From assembly GCA_949752745.1 (NCBI GenBank), contig OX457029.1:39477103-39541102 (forward strand): 64,000 nt of DNA, in the 5' to 3' direction. The notes below the pieces were generated by a model. That model saw only the letters and a list, made by a program, of their open reading frames with translations. It was not told the DNA's origin and did no database searches. Shown here one piece after another: positions 49,702 to 60,003 of this stretch (positions are counted from its first letter, which is position 1; the number at the start of each line of letters is the position of its first letter). This DNA comes from Protula sp. h YS-2021. Lineage: Eukaryota; Annelida; Polychaeta; Sabellida; Serpulidae. Both the position numbers and the translations under genes were made by a program.

Positions 49702-50700
49702 CTAAAACAAACACATGCCACATACTGACAAGCCATTGTAGTGGGCACAGCCCCCAACCGGAAATGGACAAACAGCTTTCATGCTCAAATTCAAGTGGAT
49801 AAATAAGCACTCAGTGAAATACCAGATCAGTCCGCCTGACAGTTGAAGAGATATGGCGTCAACAAAATACCGCGTTTCGCAAAGTTCCATCCAAGAATGT
49901 CACATTTTTGACAATTTCCCATTTCGTCAATTTTTCGTCGATTTCAAAATTAATACGCCGTTGCACATTATCTACATGATATATATGTTCTCTCAGCAAG
50001 TTAAGCTGTCCAGTGGAATTTTCAGTTATCAATTCTTGGAATAATAAATACTTCTGAATGGCTGCACAGATTAAGAGAAGTTGCCGTCTCGTGGTCTATC
50101 AAAGACTTAGTTATGGACAACTAAAACGAAAAGTAAACTTTCTACGAGAAATACCGCAAATTGCAAGAGAGAAAGCGAAGAAAGGGGGGGGGGTAGGATG
50201 GAGATGTCCCCCTGAGAATAGATGCTGGTGCTGAACTTTCAATTGGTGTGGGCTTGGCGGGGCCATTTCTCCACTTTAAGTTTAAATTGGATAAAATAAA
50301 AACAAATACTGCAATTCTAGGCGGCACAGGTGAGCAGTCAATATGCAGAAAACATGCATGCTCCGTAAATACTGTCAAAACATTCTTAAGGACGAGTTCA
50401 CGTCACAACCTTACATCCACCAATGAGAATTAACAATTTCATCACGTGATCAAAGTGCCAGTGCTTGCGTCGGGGCAAAACGCATATTTTCTCACTGTTT
50501 TATATCAAATATAACAGGGTATTTTTCTTGTTCTGGGCCGATTGCAAACATTTTGGCCTACTTGTCACATGCCAGGAAGTTAGTTCTTTAAATAGTTTTC
50601 ACCGTTTAGAAAAAATTTATTACTTAACTTAAATATCGAAGAATTTGTATTGGTATAAAACAGTGCGATAAACTCCAAACATCGGTCATTATATATATAC
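49702..50700. other. Upstream region of ATP5PF; promoter not resolved
   Basis: Begins with the presumed 5' UTR intron of ATP5PF. It holds a run of G near 50,185 and no clear promoter element or exon. Confidence 0.4.
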
Positions 50701-50718
50701 ATATATGTGTGTATATAT

Positions 50719-50741
50719 ATAGAGAGAGAGAGTGTGTGTGT

Positions 50742-50808
<67 letters not shown>
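50719..50808. repeat. (GA)n microsatellite
   Basis: GAGAGAG tract with a short GTGTGTGTG interruption at its start, preceded by (TA)n-like sequence. Confidence 0.95.
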
Positions 50809-50810
<2 letters not shown>

Positions 50811-50895
50811 AAACCTCGATGTAATGAACACTATCGGGACCGAGCAAATGTTCACTATTTCTCGGTGTTCACTAACGGGTTGTTCAAGATTTGGT
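50808..50895. mobile_element. pogo/Tigger-like terminal fragment
   Basis: TAAAACCTCGATGTAATGAA followed by CACTATCGGGACCGAGCAAA and TGTTCACTATTTCTCGGTGT resembles the repeated subterminal region of pogo-type elements, with two related TTCACT/TGAACA words. Only one end is visible, adjoining the GA microsatellite. Confidence 0.35.
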
Positions 50896-51319
50896 TATGT
50901 CAGAAGATGCCATTGACAGCATCAACAGATATTTCAAAATTAGAAACAACATCCCTTTGGCTGTTTAACTCATTTTCTTTTAAAATTGAAAGTTTTTAAA
51001 GAAAGCTAAATTTTTTCTTCCTTTTTTAAAGACATGCTTGCGTTTTGCTTGCTTGCCCTAGGTCATTTCTCTAGATCATTTCTTTTATTTTTACATGGTT
51101 ATTTTTATTCGAAACGCACAATTTTATGCATTTATATGGGGATTAACCAAACTGTGATTTGTAAGTTGTAAGTTGGAGATGTCTCAGAGCTAATTACGAC
51201 TCCAGAAGAGAACGGGTTTTGCCTGCAGACAAACTCATTTCTATACTGAAGGCACCGTTTATCGCTCTCCTCGTGCAAACCAAATCCTAAATCAACCTCA
51301 TTAACTTCTCGCCAACCTT

Positions 51320-51902
51320 AGCGTGCGTTTACGTGGGCAATAACTGGTTCCAGAACCGCATAACTGGGTCTAGAACTGCCGTTTATCTGGCCAACTGTAA
51401 CCGGTTCTCGTGAAGAAAATCGTACCCGAGCCACACTTTGGGTACGCCCTTGACCTTTTTGAAAAGACTATAAACAACATTTAAAATTTGAAGTCAGTAA
51501 CTTACTCATAAAAAGTGGTAATATATGATAATTTGTATTGCAAAATATGATAAATTGAACAAAAAGACAGGAAGCTCTTAAAGAATGTGGTTTTATATTT
51601 GGCAGAAGCACCAATGTTTCGACTGCTGTTTTGATTGAAAGTCTTTAAAGATATATATTTTACTAATTAACGAGTGAAATGCTTTATATCAAAATATTTT
51701 CAACTCAGTATTAGTAATTGTTTACGTATTTTAAATGATATTTGTATGTTCGTCTTTGATTACAATTGATTTGCACTTAAAAGTTTTTAGCATAACTAGA
51801 TTCAGAACCACCCATTTATCTGGAGGGCATAACTAGAACCAGAACTGCCACTGCGCATGTCATCGGTTTTGGTTCTAGTTAAGCTCCACGTAAACGCACG
51901 GT
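51320..51902. mobile_element. MITE with CGTGCGTTTACGTGG terminal inverted repeats
   Basis: CGTGCGTTTACGTGG (51,322-51,336) is matched exactly by CCACGTAAACGCACG (51,886-51,900). Similarity continues inward: AACTGGTTCCAGAACC on the left against AACTAGAACCAAAACC on the right, giving TIRs of about 40 bp. The interior is AT-rich and non-coding. Flanks share TTAG. hAT-like assignment is only a guess. Confidence 0.75.
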
Positions 51903-53060
51903 TAGTTTTCCACTGGACCAGCTTCGTTAACCTCGGCATTCTACTCACAGATGGGCGATAAAGGGAAATATGGCACCAAATCATTACACTCTTGACGGTC
52001 AGATCTTTACATTCTTCAGAATCACAACATATGACACACTCTTCTTCTTAATCATTAATTACAGAAAGCTTATCTATCAGATGAAGAATATAAAACAATT
52101 ACTACCCTGCTCTGTACTAGCGAAAGGTGAAGGCTACAAAAGTATGGCAACTTTCACACTCTCGACTGGTCGGATTGAAGACGGTGATGTGTTGTCCAGC
52201 AAGTAATCTCTACGGTGGTTTGAGCTGTTGTTTATAACACATTTTGACTCCGCGGGCCTACTAGGATTTCGCAAAAAAAGAGTACTCACAAACGAAAGGA
52301 ACCACTTTTAAAATATTCATCTGTCTTCATGCATAACATATAGATTCTCAGAGGTCAGATGTTTTATAACATCGCCTAAGCATTGAACACTTGATTGTTA
52401 TTTCAAACTGCACATGAATAACTTCAAATGCTGCCAATGCGGTCTGATTAGAGGGAAAAGTACATAGGACCTGGTATGTCTGAGTAATTGGTAAAAATTT
52501 ACAAAGTGTTGGAAACTGAATCTTTCGCTGACGGATTTCTTTTACACCCTAGATGATACGCATTTGACACTCGGCTGAACTGGCTGAAGGTGGCACTGCA
52601 TATGGCTTAGAATCAAACTTATAAAGCAGCGTTTGAAAGCAAACGATCATTACTCCCCCCGCATCCGAAGAAGCAGGAAGGACAAAAACTACTAATTTAA
52701 GCCTACTTATTTTAGCTTGGAAAGATACGAAATAAAAGTTATTACATTTTAGACGTCCCAAATTTAAGAAAATGCCTATTCCTTTTTGTTCAAGATGGAA
52801 TAGATCCAGTAAATTTTCATCTCGGGGCTAAAAACGAGACATGCGAATCCGTTGACAACTGAAATACTGGGCTCTGTAAGTGTCCTGTTTTAAACAAGGG
52901 GATACACACATGTAAGCAGTCATTGAATAGTCAGTGTAACCAGTTACAGATTCGTAAAACTGGCTAACTGGCGTTGACATAGTAAAAAGGATTATTCAAA
53001 TAAACTGTTGTATCTGTAATTATTGAAAACGGAAACAAATATCTTTACAAATTAAGCCAA
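51903..53060. other. No gene recognised
   Basis: AT-rich intergenic sequence with no exon-like frame. Confidence 0.45.
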
Positions 53061-53063
53061 AAC

Positions 53064-53070
53064 ACACACA

Positions 53071-53152
<82 letters not shown>
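53064..53152. repeat. (CA)n microsatellite
   Basis: About 90 bp of CA dinucleotides with single TA interruptions. Confidence 0.95.
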
Positions 53153-53156
<4 letters not shown>

Positions 53157-53979
53157 TATACAGGTATGTCGGGAAACAAACGACGAATCGCGATTTCTTC
53201 TCCAACTCGCGAAATGTACGCCAAAAATCTAACTTCGTTATTAGGGACTTTTCAGACATAAGTTGTATATGAAAATCTCGGTAGATTTTTTTTACATTCA
53301 ATTCCGAAAGCGAAAATATATAAAAGACAACAGATTAAGAGAAATTTAACAAAGCATGAACCCTGCGAAACGGAATATTTTGTTTACATAATTTGCATAT
53401 TTTACACCATTTTTTGATATCTGCAACTATAAGTTTGATGTGAATCGAGACTGTGTAAAAAATGTAAACAAACCGATTTTGTTTATAAACAAAGGCCACG
53501 TGCTTTCTGTAAAAGAGTATTAGGGAAACACTAAATAAAAGCCAAACAAGCGTAGAGTTTGTTTTCTTTTATTTACACCATAATCCCAATGTAATATTTA
53601 TTTTCTTTCATTTCTATACATAAACTATTTAACATTAATTGAAGAGTTACAAAATATTGAAGAGCAGTACAAAAGATATTAAAACAGATGAATGTTTAAA
53701 AACATAGATTTATATTATACAGATGAATTGTTTAAAAACAAAATCCAGATTTATACAGATGAATGTTTAAAAACAAAACTCTTTTAAAATATAACCAAAA
53801 TACAGGAAAAATAATACAACAAAATCCTTTACTGATAAAACCGTCTTGTGTAAATAACCAACTCTATCTTATTTTCAAGCTCAGTGTTATGTACACTACC
53901 TAAAATTTAATGATAGGCCGAAAAAAACGTGAGGCAATGAGATATAAACCACATAAAAGCTTCCTAAAGAAAACAAAAT

Positions 53980-56900
53980 ACACAGCAGAAACTTTCAAAC
54001 TAACATGCGAAATGTACGTACACAACCATGCACAAAATTTGCAAGTTTAGAGACCCTGCAACACAACTTGGGTGTACTACCCCTCTCGTGACGTTCATAA
54101 AGTTAATGTCGGTGACTTCGTATGAGAAAAATGAACTGAAAATAACACAATTAAAACTTTCAAACTGACTTGCGAAATGTACGTACAAAACCATGCGAAA
54201 TGTGCGAACACCAAAATTTTTTAATCACGGAAACAGCGGCAAATTTTCCAAGTTTTGAGACAATGTCACGTTTGCGCGTACGCCCTTCTCGCGAGGTTCA
54301 TAAATTAAAGTCGGTCACTTCGTATAAGAACAGTGAACTGCAAATAACAGGTAAAACTGACAAGCGAAATGCACGTTTATACACAATCATGCGAAATGAA
54401 CGTATAACAACCATGCATGTGACACGGTCTCAAACTTTTGACAATTTTGCCGATGTTTCTGTAAATAAGCACATTTTGGTGTTCGCACATTTTGCATGGT
54501 TGTGTACGTACTAAAGTAGGTGACTTAGTATGAGAAAAGTGAACTGCAAATAACACAATTAAAACTTTCAAACTGACATGCGAAATGTACGCACACAACC
54601 ATGCGAAATGTGCGAACACCGAAATTTTCTTAATCACGGCAATATCGGCAAAATTTCCAAGTTTTGAGGCTCTGTCACATACCTTTTGCTCGTACTACCC
54701 AATCTCGTAACGTTCATAAACTTTGAAATTGGTCACTCCGAACAGAGAACTTTCGAACTGACAAACGAAATGTACGCTCATACACAACCATGCGAAATGT
54801 AATGCAACCACGCGAAATCTACGACGCAAGTATTTATTTTTTTTAAATAGATCGGCAAACTTGGCAGCTTCTGTCACCTGTCACATGAAACTTATCCGTA
54901 CTACCCATCACCGCCACTTTCATAAATTTACAGACTGTCACTTTATACAAGAAAAATCAAATGCAAATAACACACTGAAACTTGATACGCGAACGCACAT
55001 AACCATGCGAAATGTACGAACCAAAACACTTCTTAATACCTCGGCAAATTTGGCAGGTTTTGAGACCCCGTTACATGAAAATTGCCCGTACTACCCAGAA
55101 CCGTGACGTTCATAAATTAAAAGTCGGTCACTTCGTATAAGAACAGTGAACTGCATGGAAAAAATGATACAAAAAAAAAAAACTCCCCACACTTGTGTAA
55201 ACCAAAACAGAATCCCACGAACATGACATCACAGCGAAATGTCCCCAAAACAGTTTATTTTTTTTAACGGATTTGAAGCTTCATCCGCCTTTTTATTTTT
55301 CTTGTGAAAATTTGAAAGGTATGCCCGCAACTGAACTTTGTCCCTGTGTCCTAAAATATCACATGCGAAATGTACGTCCACAACCATGTATGTAACAGGG
55401 TCTCAAACTTCAAAAATTTTGCCGATGCTTCTATGAATTAGAACATTTTGGTGTTCGCACATTTCGCATGGTTTTGTACGTACTTAATTCGGCCACTTGG
55501 TGTGAGAAAAATGGACTGCAAATAATGCAGCTAAAGCTTTCGAATTGACAAGCGAAATTTACGTACACAATTATGCGAAATGTGCGAACACCAAAATGTT
55601 CTTACTCACAGAAACATCAGCAAAATGTGCAAGTTCTGAGACCCTGCCACATATCATTTTCTCGTACTACATCGTCTCGCAACGCTCATAAATTTAAAGT
55701 CGGCCACTTCTTATAGGAGCAGTGAAATGCAAATAACACAGCTAATACTTTCGAACTGACAAGCGAAATGCACGCACACATCTACAACCATGCAAAATGT
55801 AGTGCAACCACGCGAAATCTACGACGCAAGTATTTCCTTTTTAAATACATCGGCAAAATTGGTACCTTTTGTGACCCTGTCACATGAAACTTATCCGTAC
55901 TATCCATCACCGCCACTTTCACAAATTTACAGTCTGTCACTTTATACAAGAAAAATCAAATGCAAATAACACACTGAAACCTGATACGCGAACGCACATA
56001 ACCATGCGAAATGTACGAACCAAAACACTTCTTAATACCTCAGCAAATTTGGCAGGTTTTGAGACCCCGTTACATGAAAATTGCCCGTACTACCCAGACC
56101 CGTGACGTTCATAAATTAGAAGTCGGTCACTTCGTATAAGAACAGTTAACTGCATGGAAAAACTGATACAAAAAAAAACTCCTCCCACTTGTGTAAACCA
56201 AAACAGAATCCCACAAACATGACATCACAGCGAAATGTCCCCAAAACAGTTTTATTTTTTTTTAAACGGATCTGAAGCTTCATCCGCCTTTTTATTTTTC
56301 TTGTAAAAATTTGAACGGTATGCCCGCAACTGAACTTTGTCCCTGTGTCCTAAAATATCACATGCGAAATGTACGTCCACAACCATGTATGTAACAGGGT
56401 CTCAAACTTCGAAAATTTTGCCGATGTTTCTGTGAATTAGAACATTTTGGTGTTCGCACATTTCGCATGGTTTTGTACGTATCAAAGTCTATCACTTGGT
56501 GTGAGAAAAGTTGCCTGCAATTAACACAGTTAAAGCTTTCGAATTGACATGCCAAATGTACGTACACAACCATGCGAAATGTGCGAACACCAAAATGTTC
56601 TTACTCACAGAAACATCAGCAAAATTTGTAAAGTTTTGAGACCCTGCCACATATCATTTTCTCGTACTACATCATCTCGCAACGCTCATAAATTTAAAGT
56701 CGGCCACTTCTTATAGGAGCAGTGAACTGCAAATAACACAGCTAATGCTTTCGAACTGACAAGCGAAATGTACGCACACATCTACAACCATGCGAAATGC
56801 AGTGCAACCACGCGAAATCTACGACGCAAGTATTTCTTTTTTAAATACATCGGCAAACTTTGCACCTTTTGTGACCCTGTCACATGAAACTTATCCGTAC

Positions 56901-57280
56901 TATCCATCAACGCCACTTTCATAAATTTACAGTTTGTCACTGTAAACGAGAAAAATCAAATACAAATAACACTCTGAAACCTGATACGCGAACGCACATA
57001 ACCATGCGAAATGTACGAACCAAAACACTTCTTAATACCTCGCCAAATTTGGCAGGTTTTGAGACCCCGTTACATGAAAATTGCCCGTACTACCCAGACG
57101 CGTGACGTTCATAAATATGAAGTCGGTCACTTCGTATAAGAACAGTGAACTGCATGGAAAAAACTGATACAAAAAAAACTCCCCCCACTTGTGTAAACCA
57201 AAACGGAATACCACAAACATGACATCACAGCGAAATGGTCCCGAAATAGCGTCTTTTTTTTAAACGGATCTGAAGCTTCA
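53980..57280. repeat. Higher-order satellite: ~200-bp monomers in ~1-kb units
   Basis: Monomers of ~200 bp share CATGCGAAATGTACG, a CGGCAAA(A/T)TT(T)GCAAGTTTTGAGAC block and an AAAGTCGGTCACTTCGTATA block. Different monomers assort into units of ~1,000 bp: the start GCAAATAACACACTGAAAC lies at 54,963, 55,964 and (diverged) 56,963. Earlier monomers from ~53,980 are not yet in the 1-kb order. Each unit includes one inverted monomer and a fragment of the neighbouring gene's last exon (about 55,190-55,370, 56,160-56,370 and 57,150-57,280). The repeated 70-80-codon frames are by-products. Confidence 0.85.
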
Positions 57281-59365
57281 TGTTACCATGAAAACACTGA
57301 CATTACTAACACCATGGAAGACATCACGTTTCACCGCCAGAAAATGCAACGACAGAAACATAAGCATAAAAAACATGTTATACAATGAATAGCAACGAAG
57401 GAAGTGTATATTTATCCTTTCTACTTCGCTACCGTGCGCTTTGCGTCTTCAACATTTTTCCCTTCCCACTCAAGTTACACAGTTAGTCCCACACACGAAC
57501 CCCGTGCCAAGGTAAGACTTGAACGTCACCGCACAGCCCCCCTCCCTTACTTTCATTTCTAACAAGTACGCTTTCTGACAGCGAAACTAAAAACAAATTA
57601 AAACAAATACTCGCTGGGTCAAACAGCATGATTTCATAAAGACAGGTGTCCTGACTTAATATTGGAAAACGAAAAAACCTGCCCCGTAATTTTTGAAAGC
57701 TCTTGATAAATCGACAATCCCCTACCACCAATCACACCCACCCACCCCCAATATTAAATGAGGATGTTTGTCAATACACCTTTTCCTGTCTACCTAGCAA
57801 GTGCTTTGTTTAAACCAACCGCACGAGTTTAAGTAATAACGCCACAACCGATGGCCCCCGATGCCGACTTACAACACTACGTCCAGTGTTACCATGAAAA
57901 CACTGACATTACTAACACCATGGAAGACATCACGTTTCACCGCCAGAAAATGCAACGACAGAAACATAAGCATAAAAAACATGTTATACAATGAATAGCA
58001 ACGAAGGATGTGTATATTTATCCTTTCTACTTCGCTACCGTGCGCTTTGCGTCTTCAACATTTTTCCCTTCCCACTCAAGTTACACAGTGAGTCCCGCAC
58101 ACGAACCCCGTGCCAAGGTAAGACTTGAACGTCACCGCACAGCCCCCTGCCTTACTTTCATTTCTAACAAGTACGCTTTCTGACAGCGAAACTAAAAACA
58201 AATTAAAACAAATACTCGCTGGGTCAAACAGCATGATTTCATAAAGACAGGTGTCCTGACTTAATATTGGAAAACGAAAAAACCTGCCCCGTAATTTTTG
58301 AAAGCTCTTGATAAATCGACAATCCCCTACCACCAATCCCACCCACCCACCCCCAATATTAAATGAGGATGTTTGTCAATACACCTTTTCCTGTCTACCT
58401 AGCAAGTGCTTTGTTTAAACCAACCGCATGAGTTTAAGTAATAACGCCACAACCGATGGTCCCCGATGCCGACTTACAACACTACGTCCAGTGTTACCAT
58501 GAAAACACTGACATTACTAACACCATGGAAGACATCATGTTTCACCGCCAGAAAATGCAACGACAGAAACATAAGCATAAAAAACATGTTATACAATGAA
58601 TAGCAACGAAGGAAGTGTATATTTATCCTTTCTACTTCGCTACCGTGCGCTTTGCGTCTTCAACATTTTTCCCTTCCCACTCAAGTTACACAGTTAGTCC
58701 CACACACGAACCCCGTGCCAAGGTAAGACTTGAACGTCACCGCACAGCCCCCCTCCCTTACTTTCATTTCTAACAAGTACGCTTTCTGACAGCGAAACTA
58801 AAAACAAATTAAAACAAGTACTCGCTGGGTCAAACAGCATGATTTCATAAAGACAGGTGTCCTGACTTAATATTGGAAAACGAAAAAACCTGCCCCGTAA
58901 TTTTTGAAAGCTCTTGATAAATCGACAATCCCCTACCACCAATCCCACCCACCCACCCCCAATATTAAATGAGGATGTTTGTCAATACACCTTTTCCTGT
59001 CTACCTAGCAAGTGCTTTGTTTAAACCAACCGCATGAGTTTAAGTAATAACGCCACAACCGATGGCCCCCGATGCCGACTTACAACACTACGTCCAGTGT
59101 TACCATGAAAACACTGACATTACTAACACCATGGAAGACATCACGTTTCACCGCCAGAAAATGCAACGACAGAAACATAAGCATAAAAAACATGTTATAC
59201 AATGAATAGCAACGAAGGAAGTGTATATTTATCCTTTCTACTCCGCTACCGTGCGCTTTGCGTCTTCAACATTGTTCCCTTCCCACTCGAGTTACACAGT
59301 TAGTCCCACACACGAACCCCGTGCCAAGGTAAGACTTGAACGTCACAGCACAGCCCCCCTCCCTT
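57281..59365. repeat. 606-bp tandem array, 3.4 near-identical copies
   Basis: Unit starts (TGTTACCATGAAAACACTGA) lie at 57,281, 57,887, 58,492 and 59,098, so spacing is 605-606 bp. Copies differ at only a handful of positions; the fourth stops after ~267 bp at ~59,365. Each unit has a short minus-strand frame of ~80 codons (LVVGDCRFIKSFQKLRGRFF) without known relatives. The array interrupts the third 1-kb satellite unit: the exon fragment is cut at ~57,280 and unit sequence resumes at ~59,375. Confidence 0.9.
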
Positions 59366-59689
59366 ACAAATTAAAATAAATTTTGCCGATGTTTGTGAAT
59401 TAGAACATTTTGGTGTTTGCACATTTTGCATGGTTTTGTACGTACTTAATTCGGTCACTTGGTGTATAAAAAAGAACTGCAAAAAACGCAGTTAAAGCTT
59501 TCGAATTGACAAGCGAAATGTGCGTACACAACTATCCGAAATGTGCGAACACCAAAATGTTCTTACTCACAGAAACATCAGCAAAATTTGCAAGTTTTGA
59601 GACTCTGTCACATATTATTTACTCGTACTACCCAATCTCACAACGTTCATAAACTTTGAAATTGGTCACTCCGAACAGAGAACTGACAG
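59366..59689. repeat. Resumed 1-kb satellite unit downstream of the recombinase-like gene
   Basis: AAATTTTGCCGATGTTTGTG ... TTGGTGTTTGCACATTTTGC matches the inverted monomer of the units at 55.4 and 56.4 kb. It is followed by TGTGCGAACACCAAAATGTT and the AACGTTCATAAACTTTGAAA block. It borders the 3' end of the gene and probably supplies its 3' UTR. Confidence 0.7.
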
Positions 59690-60003
59690 TTAAAAAGAAA
59701 ACTCCCCGCACTTGTGTAAACCAAAACAGAATACCACAAACATGATATCACAGCGAAATGTCCCAAAAATATTTTTTAATTTTTTTAACGGATCTGAAGC
59801 TTCTTCCGCCTTTCTATTTCTCTTGTACAAATTTGAAAGGTATGCCCGCAACTGAACTTTGTTCCTGTGTCCTAAAATATCACTTTCCTCTGAAAGGCAG
59901 GACTTGATTTCTTTCATCGTTGGCGGCTTGTATCGGTCAATTTGGCCTTGGAAATGTTTATGCACCGCCTCTTTTTCCTCTGTTGTCCATGGCCTACTCG
60001 AAC
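59690..60003 (-). CDS. Terminal exon encoding the second SANT-like domain
   Basis: SRPWTTEEKEAVHKHFQGQI has the classic Trp-x-x-x-Glu start of a Myb/SANT-like domain. It is followed by a PPTMKEIKSCL helix and an RNKVQLRAYLSNLYKRNRK helix. After KKLKN the frame runs on for ~25 residues of improbable sequence (FVVFCFGLHKCGEF). In the satellite-borne copies of this exon the corresponding frame instead ends at ...GDISL and a stop, because of indels around the poly-A/T stretch at ~59,770. Confidence 0.8.

Noticed and set aside
54861..57105. Three similar 73-81-codon plus-strand frames as a small gene family
   Set aside because: They are one frame of successive 1-kb satellite units, with no sign of coding constraint beyond repetition.
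57483..58948. Three ~85-codon minus-strand frames as tandem small genes
   Set aside because: They recur with the 606-bp array; copies are too alike to show coding selection and match no family I know.
57281..59365. Spliced-leader or snRNA repeat (unit contains CCAAG|GTAAGA donor-like sequence)
   Set aside because: No Sm-binding site at a suitable distance and no 5S, U1, U5 or U6 similarity; the donor-like word is probably chance.
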